DNA of 64,000 bases from Numida meleagris (GCF_002078875.1 NC_034414.1:15062084-15126083); one strand, 5' to 3'. Shown: positions 27,601 to 37,904, counted from the first letter of the stretch. The notes: generated by a model from the letters alone, not told the origin. Translations and numbers: made by a program.

Positions 27601-30600
27601 ACTGAGTTGGTCAAATAAGAAATATTTTCCAGGGCCTAAATTGCTTACTGAACTTTTTAAAAGAAATAACCTTTTCAAGCAGGATCTTGCATCACTTGAT
27701 GCTATTGATGATTCAGCAAGTTGCTGCTGCAACTTTTCAGGGGCTGATTGCGGAGGACTGGAATTAATGAGCATTTGTAAAAATTAGAGCTCTTAATGCA
27801 ACAGGAGAACAGCCAGGCCATGTTAGTTCAGGCTTTGTGAAGACTGAGCCTGTGTCTAGATGAGAACGACTCAGAGCCCTTCAAAACTTTGGGAGTATTT
27901 CCTGTCTTTGAGAACGGTGTAGGAAATAGTTAATGCAAAGGGATTTGCAGAACATCTGCTCTACCCAGCCATGCACCACAGCGTAATTCTTAGAGATCCA
28001 AACTTCGGAACAGCCCCTTACAGATCTAGCAATGGTTGGAAAATTATGCATTAGCATGGAATGACTCTTTGCTACACTTCAGTGGCCAATGCTTCTAAAC
28101 TAATTAGCAAAGAGTCTCATTTTTCTAGATTCTGGCATCCCAGGCTTAATACTTGCTGGCAATTCCAAATGAGGGTGATAGCTATGTGAGGTTGAGGGGT
28201 GCCTCAAAGTTTTTCCGAAGGCTGTTGCTATTCAGACCCCAGTTTTAGTATTAGTGCCATGATTACTTAGATGTTAGGAACAGCAAAAAGGAGAAAAGAA
28301 CAGAATGCAACTAATCGATGCTCTCCAATAACTGCCTCTATCTTGTTAGTGCAATCAAATTCACAACAGTACCAGTTTTGGCAAGGAGTGGAGTAAGTCC
28401 CTCCAGATGAGTAGACTTTGCCTTGAAACATACAGGGACAGCTGTCTCTGGGAACGCATTTTTTGCCACCGAGGTCATCAAGGATAGTTCCTGTTCAGAC
28501 ACATTGGCTAGTTAATATTCCTTAGTAAGTCTGGGAAACACCATGAAGGAAGATCAAAACAAAGAAAAAAACCTTGTATAATTCAGCATTTCTACAAATG
28601 AGTGGGGCATGTTTTATCAAAAGCAACACCAGGCCCTCTCAGACATTAATTGATGTGGAAGAATTCTCACTTGAGCTCAAATGAAGGCAACATAGGAGAA
28701 AATATCCCAAAGAATATCTCTGTGTGTTACTGGAGTTCTACACAATGAGCAGGATTACCAAGTACCAGTCTGCAAGGATATGAGCCAGACTCCATCTATT
28801 TCTAATAGTGAAACTACTAGATCAGACCTCAGCTTCTTCACGTACAAGATTGCTCATGCATGAACCTGCCAATACATTTATTTTATATATGGCATAACCT
28901 ACAGCAAGTCTTATTCTTCACTAGGCTACACATACACCTAGACTTGTAACTGGGAGGCACCTCATCAGACATCCTCGCCTACATTATTACTACCTAGAGA
29001 ACCACTCTCCTTTTTCCACATCTTTAGAAAAAATGTCCTTTCTATCCCCTTCTCCAGCATCAGGATCTTGGATCTTTAGAGATTTGGTTCTTCTGAGACC
29101 CAGCTGGACACTTTCCTGTGCGACCTACTGTAGGGAACTTGCTTTAGCAGGGGGTTGGACTTGATGATCGCTAGAAGTCCCTTCCAACCCCTACCATTCT
29201 GTGATTCTGTGAAGAAGGAAGTTGTTAAGTTATACTAGAAGAATCAGTTTATTCACTGATTTTAGTGTAAAATTGTAAAGGAAAAAAAAACAACAAAAAA
29301 ACCCACTCACTGAAAGGAAATACCCTCCTTCTTTGTCCCTTGTTATGTGACCAATTAGAAGAAGCAAACTGCCTTACCAGGAGGACAGAAACAACCATCT
29401 GTACATGGGGCTTTGCATATCTTGCTCCTTTCTGGGTCAGCACATGTGTCAGCACAGGAGTTTCCACATTCCATGTACTCCAGGTTGCTTGGGCATTCCT
29501 GATCTGCAAAACCAAAGAAAAATGTGGTATGCTAATGATGAATTTATAAATTCTCAAAAATCATTGCATCACTGCCCAACTCCTTCTTCCTCCCTTCTCC
29601 CAAATCTTGGTTGCAAAACTTTCTATCCAGATGTGTCGTGTCTTATTACCCTCTAAAGGAACAACTTATGATTGCTTTACTTCATCTCTGGAGAAAACAA
29701 TACCGCTGGTAAATGCTAGTTATTTAACATTATTTTACTAGCTTGAGGTTGGCTGAAGTCCTGATACCAGCAAAAGACAGCAGGAGCTCTAATAACTGAT
29801 TTTCGCCTCAAGCAACTCTCACTCTGGCATTAATCTTCCATCCTAGTCCACAACAGCTGTTTGGAAGAACTAACTGTAGTCTTCTCCCCAGATTTACAGG
29901 GATTTCCTGCTCAGTAGGTGCAACTACTGAGCAGGAAAGCAAAGGAACAGCTAAGAACAAGTACGTTTGGCTTCTGTGTTACTTCTTTAGACCAGACATC
30001 AAAATTTTAAACAAGGTTAGTTATGAATTAAGTGTGCATGGTAAAACTCAAAAAAGAACTGAAAAAAAGGAGAAGAGAGAAGATGCTAAGATACAGTTTC
30101 TAATTAAGGAGCAAAATCAAGTTAAATTTTTTGAAGCTTTTCCATTAATAACATTTTTGTCAAAGTACCTTCTACAGATTGAGTCAATGTAGTTAAAAGA
30201 GCTCCTATCTTTGCTCTGCTGGGATTAGGGTTCGTTCATATATGCCTAACATCCTAACCTCTGGAGCAGTACTACTTACAGCAAAGCTCTTTGGTTCTCC
30301 ATTCCCCAGGGTCTCCCTTGCTGAGGACACAGTCTCGAGAGTATTGGTTTAAAGTGCTGCATATGCAGCTGGAAACCAAATCAGAATGAGAAGAATTAAC
30401 CACACAGTTGCACATATCCTCAGTGCAGGTAGCTACATAATCATCAAAAGCAACCACTTTGGGGCAGTTTCCAAATCGGGACAGAAGTTTCTTGCACATT
30501 TTTTTCTGAGGGGAAAAAAAGAGGAGGAGGAAAAGAAAAGCAATAATTGACATTTTACCAACTTTCAGGCTGATGGATGTGAACCCTAACTTCTGATGAC

Positions 30601-33600
30601 ACAAGTCCATGATCACATGGACCTCCAGAGGTCATTCAGTCTAACTTTCTGTTAGTTGGACTGGGCGTGGTCATAAAATTGCATATTTTCCCACTTATCT
30701 ATTTCTTTAACTCTATAGTAGGATAGTCCTTCAAGTATAAGATAACATTCTGTTCTCTAAATAGCCCTTGTTTCAACACAGTCACTCCAGGACTGTAGTA
30801 GTTCAGGAAGGTTTACACTCCTTAGCCACACATACTTACGTATTTGCTGCATCTATTGTCATCCTCTGTAGGATGTCTTCCAGTGTGGTCATCTGGCCTC
30901 ACATCAGGACACTTTTCTGATGGATCCTCAACTTTGTGAAAGTTCCCAAACTGCCTTGGGTGCATTTTATACCCTGCAAAATCCCCAGATTCATCTGAAT
31001 AACTGCCTACAATCCTTTAGATCAGTTATTTTGCTCTAAATATGTACCTCATCTTTACCAAATCTTTACCAAATGCCCCAATTTAACCATAATACAGTAT
31101 ATAACTTCCTGGTGTAACTTCCATTTGGGTTAGGATCACGAATCTGGCATATTTCTATCAAGAACTGCTGACAGTCTTGGCAATGATAATCACGTGAGAC
31201 TCTTGACCCTTCGGTTACATCTCATCACTTTCAGAGATTTTGGTTCTTTATGAGTACATTTGATCTTACAGAATTTTGTATTTGTATGTGTAATGGTCAT
31301 ACAGATCAGTTTGCATTATATTATTGCAACCTAAAGCACAGCTTTGGATGCATGCGTAGTCATCCTGTAACTTGCTGCTTTGTACAGGCTAGAGAAGCTG
31401 GCAAGACGGGCACACAATGTATGTATTACACTGAGTATAGTGACATATTATCAGACACTTGATCCTAGATCTGAGAAATCTTTCTGACAAACTTTGAATT
31501 TAATTATTCTTTCTGAATGGTAGGTGACAATATTTTTTTTTGTGACTTAAAAAACCCAGATATTACGCAAAGGGATGATGTTAAAATTTTGGCCTCAGTC
31601 CTGCAGCAAATACACTAGGGTGCAGGTTTCTTGCCACTCATACCCTGCTGCAGGGCTGCAGGCTCAGCTGTTTGCTGCGCTGCCCTTCTTGCAGCTCAGC
31701 ACAGCAACCAAAGGTGTCAGTGGATGACACTGTGGTTTCTGCAAAGATGCTCAGTGAAATCTGCCTGGGTCACCCATGGCACTTTCATTTCATTACATAG
31801 CCAAAACTAATCACACCTAAAACCCAACTATAAAATTATGAAAGCAAAAGGGCAGAAGTGCAATCATGCCTCATTTGAGATTGCAAATTCCTTAAAGTTT
31901 GGTACAGTCGGTGGGAAACTTGGCACTACTGATGCATGACAAGTGGGCGATTAAATTAGGTCAGAGAGATTTGAGAGACACTTGCAAGCTTGCAAGCAGC
32001 AGAGAATCTCAAATCATCCCACAAACTTTTAAACTGCTCCATCTGTGGAAATGTTTGGGTATTTCAAGATGTCTGTCCAGAAATCTGAAACCCCGCATAA
32101 ATGAAACAGATGCCAAGTTTCATGTCAAGTATAACACACTCCTACATTCAACATGCTGTGTTCATGGCCTACCGTCCAAAATTAAATCATTCTTCTTATT
32201 GCCATCATAGTTCCCACACAGACCACATATTTTCTCTTTATATGTTTCTTCCAGGTCCAGCTAAGAAAGAAAAGCAAAGAGGAAACTCAGTGTTTAAAGG
32301 TTTCTTCTCCCATCAGCAGCGCATTACCACATGGCTCACCATAGAAAAGCACAGTGGCAAAATGCTCATTACCTGTTCATAGCAGTTACATTTTCCATTA
32401 CAATCCTGCCATAAATCCTACTGACAGACAAGCTGAATTTAAACAGGAAGATGGTTCTCCAACAGCTGGCATTCCTACCTATCAAACAGCCAACTGAAGC
32501 ATGCTGAATACTGCACTGATCCTTGGTCCAGTGCCTCCCAGCACAAACTACTGGATAGATAACTGCATCCTGATGCTGAAAGCTGCAAAGAATCAGTTTC
32601 TGGTCAGCTTTTAGCAGTAGCTAAGTCTTTGCAGTTCATAGGCTAAACAGAAAACTTCGTAGCATCTCTATGGAGGGATCTGCCCCGCATAACTTGTGCT
32701 GCCCATACACAGAGGCAATAGAGACAGGTGAACACATTACGGCTTTGCTAGATAGAACTATTGCAACTTATCCCTCTTATATACTTGGAAGATAATACTG
32801 GCATTGCTCAGGTCTAGCTGTAAATGGCAGAGCTTTTCCTACAGGTGTGTCAAGCTAAAAACAGCTGTGTCCACTCTACAAGTGGTGCCTATGATATCTC
32901 CTATGATATTGCCTATGGTATTTTGGAGTGAATGTGTATAGGGGAATTGCCCCAAAGAAATGCCTTGGAATGAGATGCCAAGGTCTTCTCAAATGACCAC
33001 ACAGATCAGTTTTCCACACAAGATGTGCATTGGGGAAGAGCTGGGGTCCGCCAGCTGTGCCCCATGTAGAAAGCAGATAACTACAGAGATGCTGTCTCCA
33101 GCATTGATGTGGCACCTTTGGTCATGTAAAATTGCTTAAGGAGGCCTGGGCATTGCAACTCTACTCCCTTGTCTTCTGAAACCATTACCTACTGTGATAG
33201 GCCCCATCAACATATGGATACTGTGGTGATACTTCCCCACCACCACTGCCCCTCGGTTTCTTATATTAACACAGTGCCTGCATCCCGCTCTGCTTTTCAT
33301 CATTGATGAGGTTCACCAAGAGAAAAACAACTGACTGGCTGTTCATACTAGGAGAGTGTCAGCCCAGTTCCACTTGAGCGTCAGACCCAGCTTGGAGGTG
33401 ACTTGGAAGTAAGCACAGGTGTCCTCAATCAGGACGCTCTTCAAGCTGAAGGGCAGAGGGATCCTGGAAATTGGAGGGAACAAAACAGATTGCATTGGGA
33501 AAAAGAACAAAATCATAATTTTTAAAAAATCAAATCTTCCCAGAGATATAGGAAAAAAGAATAAGAGTCAAAAGGAGGCATATAAGCCATGGAGGTCAGC

Positions 33601-36600
33601 CTTCATCCACACTAATGCATTAAGTTTTAGTATGATCACCTTGTCTACTGTGACATTCTAATAACCCACAACACAATTTTGGTCATGAGCATGTCAATAT
33701 TATGTTAGCCACTCTATTGATACTAAAGTAGCTTCTCTGCTTTACATAAATTGAGGATCTCAGAGTGTTACAAGAAGCAAGATCAAAATACTGGGATATT
33801 GCTCTCCATGTAAGGATACCACAGGTTCTCACAATCTCTCCAGGCTTTTCCTTGACACTTGGAAGTTACAGTGATATTTTTGTCTGTTTTGCTACAAATG
33901 CATTGATGTGACTCAGACCTGTGTTACTTCTTGATCTTACCAAGCCAATTACTGCTCACTTTCCTGAAGCCTGAAAAGTAGATCAGAAATTGGCTAGAAG
34001 ACGTGAGATTTTTGCCCCTTCGATTTAGGAGATACATCTGGGTGATGTTATTCTGTATTTGGCTGTTTTGGATGGATATCAATAGAAGACAGTACATAAT
34101 GCTTGTGATTTTCTCTTCAACAGGATTGTGAGGGTTCTTCCCAGAGCCAATGCCTGCCTCAGCCTGTCATACCCAAATGCTGGGAGTAGGACACTGTAAT
34201 ATTCATGGAGTATTTTTAACCTTTTTTTTTTTCAGATTGCTTTCTGATTTATTTCAGATTGAAATTAAAGATGTGAATTTTGATTTCTGGAAATTCTGCC
34301 CTTTGTGTAGAAGACATCAAGGCAAGCTGTGATCTGCAAAGGAGAGCCAATTCTACACTGATCCATCTGGAAATGGTAAACTTTTGCTAAAAGGATGGTC
34401 TGTTCCTGAATAGCAACAAACAATGCTAAGGTCAGTGTCACAGAAATAATGTTTTGAGAAAAAATACAGATTTTCTACAAAATCTATTTTATAATTGAAG
34501 TGTTTATTTTATCTTCCCTCCCCTTCCTTGAATAAAGCAGCATCAAGGAAATCTGCACCTTATGCTTTGTTACATACACACTGCCTTTTCTAAACATGTT
34601 GTTGTTGACCTCTGGGAGCTGTCATTTATGTTCTTCTTGCCATCTCCACCACTATGGCCTGGACTCTTCACAATACACTGTTCAATGTGCTATTAACATA
34701 CACAGCTCTTTGCTTCTCTGCATGGTGGGATACCTTTTTAGACAGATCACTCCTTGCTAGTATCTAGCAATAAAACTGCAACACAAGAAAGCAGCAGTAG
34801 CATCTTTACTTACTGGTTCCCATTCACTGTGATGCCTGTCTCCTTCACCTCCAAGATCACTCCATCAGTAGTGACCGTGAAGTAGATCAGGTGACTGTTT
34901 TTGTCACTGCGTCTGATTTTGATGCTGAAGTCCTGGTAGCTGTCATTGCAGTGAGAAGCAAAGACGTATGTACAAGTTCCAGGAAAAGTGAACTTAACGT
35001 GGTCAAATGTATGAAAGTGGAAATTGCCCCAGGTGGTACACTCGCTCCTACCAACAGTGGAGACCTGGACTAAAGAAAGATTCAGAGCATTAAGGTTAAT
35101 GATTCACCTTGCATGAGCTGCTTTGTGTTTATTTTGGTGTTGTTGTTGTTTAAAAATGTTAAGGGAGAGATTTCTGAATTCAAAAATGTAAAGCCCTGGA
35201 AGATACCAGCTTGTGGGAAGGAGATCCATCTCAGAAATCCACGTCAGAGAAACCTCCAATATGATCAGACAATCCCAGGCTCCTCTGAAGCTAACAGTGA
35301 GAAGAAAAGGGGTCTTGGCATCCCTATTTTAGATATCTAACTAGTCTAGGAATCCCTCCAGGACTGTCCATTTCTCTGTTACCTGTAAATGTTTTTGAGG
35401 GGTGCCAGCTTAGATAGACACATAACTCTAGACAGCTATAGATATCTAAAATGACCCCTCCTGGCTGCCTAAATCTCATTTCCGCCTTGGAAATTCTACC
35501 CCTTAACACAGTCAACAGTTTGGTCTAAAGTCTTGAACAGAGCCCTTCCCAGGGCACACCACAGGTCACCCAAGTTTTCAGCAAAATGGCAGCCTCTGGT
35601 CTCAGCAGCTGAGGTTGCCACCAGCTTCAAAAATCAGCTCACAGCTGCTTATTTGTCATCTCAGACAAACTTATTTCTTGGAGCTGAGTTGTAGCTCTGT
35701 CAATGGTGTTGATAGGAAGGATGCTCTGAAAGTAATGCCTCCTATTTTATTATGTTGGCCCATGATGTCAGAAGCAGATGTTGATAGCATGCCAGTAGAG
35801 GCTGAACCTTCCCACCAATATTCCCATGTTACATTTTATTGCCATGTGACAGATGGCAGCAGAGGGGCAGTCTGACAAAATGGCATCTGACGTGGAAGAG
35901 CATATTAAGCAAAGGTGTGTCACTAAATTCCTCTACGTGGAAAAAATGGCAATTATTGACATTCATCGACTCTTGCTGAATGTTTATGGAGATCAACAGT
36001 GGATGTGAGTGCAGTGAGGAAGTGGGTGGTGCATTTCAGCAGTGGTGACAGTGACAGTGGGTCACCTTCGCTGGTGCCAAATTTACAAGCATGGCATCTG
36101 GTTCTTGTTCATTGCTGGTGGAAAAGCATAGCTCATGGTGGTGACTATATTCAAAAAGAGTCTTTTGTAGCTGAGAATTTGCTCTATCAAATAGTGCTAT
36201 TGTGATCTTTTGTAGCTGTTGTCATTTCCACAGAAATAAATAGGAGGCATTACTTTTGGAGCAACCTAGATACTTCAAGTGCATGTAAGACATCGCTTAA
36301 GAAAGTAATTTTCATACCATTGATGCATAAAGCAAATATGAATCAAAGAAAGCAACACATAGAATTAAATAAGATGTTCTTGCTACACTGTGCTTTTGGC
36401 ATCTCTTCTGGGCCTATCTGAATAGCAAGGAAAATGAGCAAATTTCTTTGCATCATTGACACAGCACATTTAGGAATATCAACATAGCAATTTCTTTCAA
36501 GATCAAATCAGAATCAGCCATTGATATATTCAGAGAACTCTAAAATGTTATGAGATGTTCATACCTAAGAAAGAGCATCTTGAAGTCAGAACCATGCAAC

Positions 36601-37343
36601 AAAAGCTCAAGTGCCAAAAGGCTCTTACAGGAGCAGCTTTTTAAAGAGATTGTAGTTTGCCATAGGTGTTCACAGCAATGAAATGGAATAGTGTAATTTA
36701 GCACTTTTTTTACACAATAATAAAGGGAAATAAGAAATTTTCACTCCTTCTCGGAAGTGTAATTGCTAGAATTACTAAGACAGCAGTAGCAGTCACATCA
36801 TTTGTTTGTGTCTCAAGTGATTAGGACAAGTATAAGACATTCAAAGCCAAACCAGGAGGTAACAGTGCAAGAGAGCACAACAATGTGGTTACTCCTAATG
36901 GAGTAATTCACACTGGTCAACCAAGCCTAGCAGGCATTTTATAAAACATATATGCAAAAGGCGTTAAAAAGGGCATCACTTTTTTATTATGTAAATTACA
37001 TGTGGAGAGTCTGCTTTTTTAAGATTAGTCACTTAGGACATAAAGCAATTGATAAACTACTGAGTGTTGGGGAAAAAAAGAATAATGAAACAACAGTAAG
37101 TGACTTAAATGATTTAAATTAAAGAGGAGACAGCAAAATGCTGAACAGTATCTGGCATGCCTACAGCTCATACATGAATATGTTACATCTTTTCATTTAA
37201 CAACTCCAGTTGTCACCTATGGGGATCAATATGTGAACAAGAATCTTAGTTTTTGACTTACCTATCTGAACTGGTTCTTTCCCCTTGCAAAAACTCCAAA
37301 TGAGGCAGAAGATCCAAAATGACCTCCCCTTTTTTACTTCCAT
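1..37343 (-). CDS. MUC5B: Ovomucin alpha-subunit (MUC5B-type gel-forming mucin), 43 exons, 3' end missing
   Basis: Secreted gel-forming glycoprotein of egg white that polymerises through disulphide-linked D domains. Exons in transcript order: 37262-37343, 34814-35069, 33349-33463, 32173-32260, 30840-30973, 30280-30505, 29378-29503, 28373-28490, 27231-27369, 26546-26647, 25768-25837, 25378-25515, 24514-24678, 23596-23690, 22689-22815, 19273-19525, 18215-18267, 17736-17836, 17281-17432, 15983-16121, 14757-14867, 13806-13985, 13180-13416, 12133-12289, 11810-11938, 11284-11368, 11022-11059, 10433-10588, 9233-9325, 8271-8512, 7752-7929, 7216-7466, 6613-6796, 5918-6110, 4874-5052, 4307-4376, 4038-4159, 3649-3680, 3211-3388, 2546-2650, 1678-1718, 993-1115, 1-83. 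All borders are GT/AG and all phases agree, giving about 1,948 codons with no stop. The protein closely resembles the chicken entry named Mucin-5B (ovomucin alpha), recalled from memory. The C-terminal cystine knot lies outside the window. Whether the symbol should be MUC5B or a separate ovomucin symbol depends on naming convention. Confidence 0.95.
2297..2520 (-). mobile_element. CR1 LINE 3' fragment
   Basis: On the plus strand it begins with the reverse complement of the CR1 tail (repeated ATCATAGA) and continues with the standard TTGGAAGGGACC-like and CCAGGGATGGGGCATCCAC segments. It lies in intron 40 of the ovomucin gene in the same orientation as the gene, its 5' end about 25-30 bases from the exon 40 splice donor. 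Confidence 0.85.
4038..7929 (-). CDS. MUC5B: Ovomucin D4 assembly (exons 31-37)
   Basis: Exon 31 (7752-7929) gives the module leading into D4, ending [14 protein letters not shown]. Exons 32-34 (7216-7466, 6613-6796, 5918-6110) form the fourth VWD fold, with [17 protein letters not shown]. Exon 35 (4874-5052) is C8. Exons 36-37 (4307-4376, 4038-4159) are TIL, with [16 protein letters not shown]. The position equivalent to the mucin GDPH cleavage site reads [12 protein letters not shown], so the Asp-Pro bond is absent. Exon lengths mirror those of the MUC2 D4 exons. Residues are roughly 1369-1761. Confidence 0.92.
5211..5392 (+). mobile_element. CR1 LINE 3' fragment
   Basis: Reads in CR1 sense: a GGCACTGGCACAGG segment, GGGAGGTGGTGGAGTCACC, GGTTGGACTAGATGATCTT and a degraded tail (GTGATTCCGTGG). 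It lies in ovomucin intron 34, antisense to the gene. Confidence 0.85.
8271..10588 (-). CDS. MUC5B: Ovomucin linker with vestigial mucin domain (exons 28-30)
   Basis: Exons 28 (10433-10588), 29 (9233-9325) and 30 (8271-8512) encode about residues 1205-1369, the place where other gel-forming mucins have a huge Pro/Thr/Ser domain. Here only two short Pro/Thr/Ser/Ala stretches remain: one across exons 28-29 ([14 protein letters not shown]) and one in exon 30 ([14 protein letters not shown]). They are separated by Cys-rich segments such as [10 protein letters not shown] and [16 protein letters not shown]. No tandem repeat or assembly gap lies here, so the shortness is not an assembly artefact. 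It agrees with what is known of chicken ovomucin alpha, which is lightly O-glycosylated compared with the beta subunit. Confidence 0.9.
11022..16121 (-). CDS. MUC5B: Ovomucin D3 assembly (exons 20-27)
   Basis: Exons 20-23 (15983-16121, 14757-14867, 13806-13985, 13180-13416) form the third VWD fold, opening with [13 protein letters not shown] and closing with [16 protein letters not shown]. The second half of exon 23 and exon 24 (12133-12289) are C8, including the [13 protein letters not shown] cluster. Exons 25-27 (11810-11938, 11284-11368, 11022-11059) form the TIL/E end, with [14 protein letters not shown] and [15 protein letters not shown]. In the family, D3 makes intermolecular disulphides that link N-termini. 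Residues are roughly 847-1205. The frame is open throughout and all Cys-rich motifs are present. Confidence 0.92.
15255..15420 (-). mobile_element. CR1 LINE 3' fragment
   Basis: Preceded by an A-run and starting with ATAGAATCACAGAATCAC, then GTTGGAAGGGACCC and a shortened body. Orientation is the same as the ovomucin gene, in intron 20. It lies about 220 bases from a second, longer copy. Confidence 0.82.
15640..15907 (-). mobile_element. CR1 LINE 3' fragment (longer neighbour copy)
   Basis: Starts TAGAATCATAGAATCATG, followed by AGCTGGAAGGGACCC, TCCAGGGATGGGGCATCC and the TTTGAAACCATTTTCCCTTG block. It ends about 75 bases downstream of exon 20 (15983-16121), close to the splice donor. Confidence 0.85.
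17281..18267 (-). CDS. MUC5B: Ovomucin D' region (exons 17-19)
   Basis: Three small exons (18215-18267, 17736-17836, 17281-17432) encode about residues 745-847. Exon 17 gives a short Cys-X-Cys E-type strand. Exon 18 begins [11 protein letters not shown] and starts a TIL module. Exon 19 has the [18 protein letters not shown] core and ends in a [15 protein letters not shown]-module. This matches the D' (TIL'-E') element that precedes D3 in VWF and gel-forming mucins. Confidence 0.9.
18831..18842 (+). repeat. Poly-C run (12)
   Basis: Twelve consecutive C bases in ovomucin intron 16, flanked by pyrimidine-rich sequence. Confidence 0.9.
19273..27369 (-). CDS. MUC5B: Ovomucin D2 assembly (exons 9-16)
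   Basis: Exons 9-13 (27231-27369, 26546-26647, 25768-25837, 25378-25515, 24514-24678) encode the second VWD fold, opening with [13 protein letters not shown] and closing with GLCGNFNN. Exons 14 and 15 (23596-23690, 22689-22815) form the C8 module. Exon 16 (19273-19525) holds a TIL module with [17 protein letters not shown] and the start of D'. Exon 15 is easy to miss: it is only 127 nt and lies 3.2 kb upstream of exon 16, but its phase and its Cys pattern (RCMYDTCN...CAAAGM) fit exactly between the two neighbours. The block covers roughly residues 382-745. Confidence 0.92.
19526..22688 (-). other. Ovomucin intron 15
   Basis: At 3.2 kb this is the longest intron in the gene. It contains a CR1 tail (about 21182-21330) and otherwise AT-rich sequence with no exon I can support. 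Open frames on both strands lack splice context or recognisable domains. Confidence 0.7.
21182..21330 (-). mobile_element. CR1 LINE 3' fragment
   Basis: Starts with three copies of ATAGAATCAT, then GGTTGGAAAAGACCT and ATCATCCAGTCCAACC. It is the subfamily with the AACCACGTCTCTCAACACCA segment. The left boundary is clear; the right end is approximate. Lies in ovomucin intron 15. Confidence 0.82.
24705..24737 (+). repeat. GAA-rich microsatellite at an ovomucin splice acceptor
   Basis: Purine-rich repeats of AAGAAG with interruptions. On the gene strand this is the TTC/CTT polypyrimidine stretch just upstream of the exon 13 acceptor (24679-24680). It may serve as part of the acceptor's polypyrimidine tract. 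Confidence 0.8.
28373..35069 (-). CDS. MUC5B: Ovomucin D1 assembly (exons 2-8: VWD, C8, TIL)
   Basis: Seven exons encode about residues 28-382. Exons 2-4 form the first von Willebrand D fold, with the usual aromatic start ([10 protein letters not shown]) and the CGLCGNYDG motif in exon 4 (32173-32260). Exon 5 (30840-30973) is acidic and histidine-rich. Exon 6 (30280-30505) is the Cys-rich C8 module. Exons 7 and 8 (29378-29503, 28373-28490) form a TIL module with the typical CFCPPG turn and CPCMFQGK end. By homology with VWF and MUC2, D1-D2 drive ordered assembly and N-terminal multimerisation in the secretory pathway. The CxxC within CGLCG is retained. Confidence 0.92.
29045..29213 (+). mobile_element. 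CR1 LINE 3' fragment
   Basis: Sense-strand CR1: CCAGCTGGACACTTTCCTGTG, then GGGGGTTGGACTTGATGATCG, CCCTTCCAACCCC and the tail ATTCTGTGATTCTGTG. Lies in ovomucin intron 7, antisense to the gene. Confidence 0.82.
35070..37261 (-). other. Ovomucin intron 1
   Basis: The largest gap before exon 2, 2.2 kb. It holds a degenerate mariner-type transposon (about 35722-36264). The rest is AT-rich and shows no exon or further repeat that I recognise. Confidence 0.75.
35722..36264 (+). mobile_element. Galluhop-type (mariner) DNA transposon relic
   Basis: The ends are imperfect inverted repeats: the left end carries AGTAATGCCTCCTATTT and the right end its reverse complement near 36240-36257. Inside, from 35880, a reading frame starts [11 protein letters not shown] and continues into a mariner HTH-like N-terminus ([10 protein letters not shown]). 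It hits a stop and continues in another frame as [14 protein letters not shown]. The element is only about 0.54 kb, so most of the transposase is gone and it cannot move itself. The family name is from memory of chicken repeats. It sits in intron 1 of the ovomucin gene, opposite to its transcription. Confidence 0.75.
37262..37343 (-). CDS. MUC5B: Ovomucin exon 1: start codon and signal peptide
   Basis: The start ATG is at 37343-37341, in a good Kozak context (A at -3, G at +4). The first residues are Met-Glu-Val-Lys-Lys, followed by a hydrophobic core ([11 protein letters not shown]) and a small/polar region. This is a classic signal peptide directing the mucin to the ER. The exon ends one base into a codon at a GTAAGT donor and joins exon 2 across a 2.2 kb intron. 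The start agrees with the N-terminus of chicken ovomucin alpha as I recall it, with one or two substitutions. Confidence 0.93.
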
Positions 37344-37351
37344 CTTGCCAT
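37334..37351 (-). other. Five-codon upstream ORF overlapping the ovomucin start codon
   Basis: The first ATG downstream of the TATA box is at 37351-37349, eight bases before the main ATG and in a different frame. It encodes Met-Ala-Arg-Trp-Lys and stops at TAA (37336-37334), inside the main coding sequence. Its Kozak context is weaker (T at -3, G at +4) than that of the main start. Leaky scanning would be needed to reach the main ATG. Whether it is translated cannot be told from sequence. Confidence 0.6.
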
Positions 37352-37441
37352 GAAGTGGTAACTTGAAAATCCTTCCAGGGAAATGTTTTTTTCTTGGCTT
37401 ATAGGCAGATTTTTATAGTCCAGGAATTTGGCATGAGAACA
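37344..37441 (-). promoter_or_regulatory. Ovomucin core promoter and 5' UTR
   Basis: On the minus strand a TATA box (CTATAAAAAT, core 37417-37411) lies about 70 bases upstream of the start codon. A start site about 30 bases downstream would fall near 37387 and leave a 5' UTR of roughly 45 bases. A second TATA-like CTATAAG lies near 37397-37403. A TGTTCT motif (37441-37436), the half-site bound by progesterone and glucocorticoid receptors, lies just upstream. Ovomucin is made in the hormone-dependent oviduct, but receptor use is only inferred. The start site is estimated, not seen. Confidence 0.6.
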
Positions 37442-37651
37442 AAACATTGATGGCAGAGTACCTGAAAGGTGGAGCTTCATTCATTTTTCTTTCAGTTGTC
37501 CATGTTCAGCACCCAGCAACATTCTGTCTTTTGGAAAAGACAAGTATCCCTTTCTCTCCTCTACGCAGGGATGGAGAACTGTCCTTTTCTTATCTCCTTT
37601 CTTAAAAATGTTTGTTTTCACTTCCATTACAGTGTTGCTTTTTCTTTAATA

Positions 37652-37654
<3 letters not shown>

Positions 37655-37689
<35 letters not shown>
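37655..37689 (+). repeat. (TA)n microsatellite
   Basis: About seventeen TA units, 270 bases upstream of the predicted ovomucin transcription start. It is likely to be polymorphic. Confidence 0.92.
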
Positions 37690-37694
<5 letters not shown>

Positions 37695-37904
37695 GGGTTA
37701 GTAACAAGCAATCATAGCCATTTTTTACAGTTTTTCTCTGGTTTGCACATCAGCACAGTCCTCTAGCTCAAGGAAGTGTTTGTTGCTTCTGCTGTCTTAG
37801 TGGCTATATTTCTAAAGGTTACAACTAAAAATATTGTAAGGTCAGGCATTATGTGCAGTCATGAAGAGTCATAACCATAAAACATCCAGAGGGTTCAGTC
37901 GTAA

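Noticed and set aside
30605..30660. Short CR1-like stretch (GACCTCCAGAGGTCATTCAG)
   Set aside because: Too short and diverged to call as an element with confidence.
32884..32925. Three imperfect CCTATGATAT-like units
   Set aside because: Minor intronic repeat without further structure.
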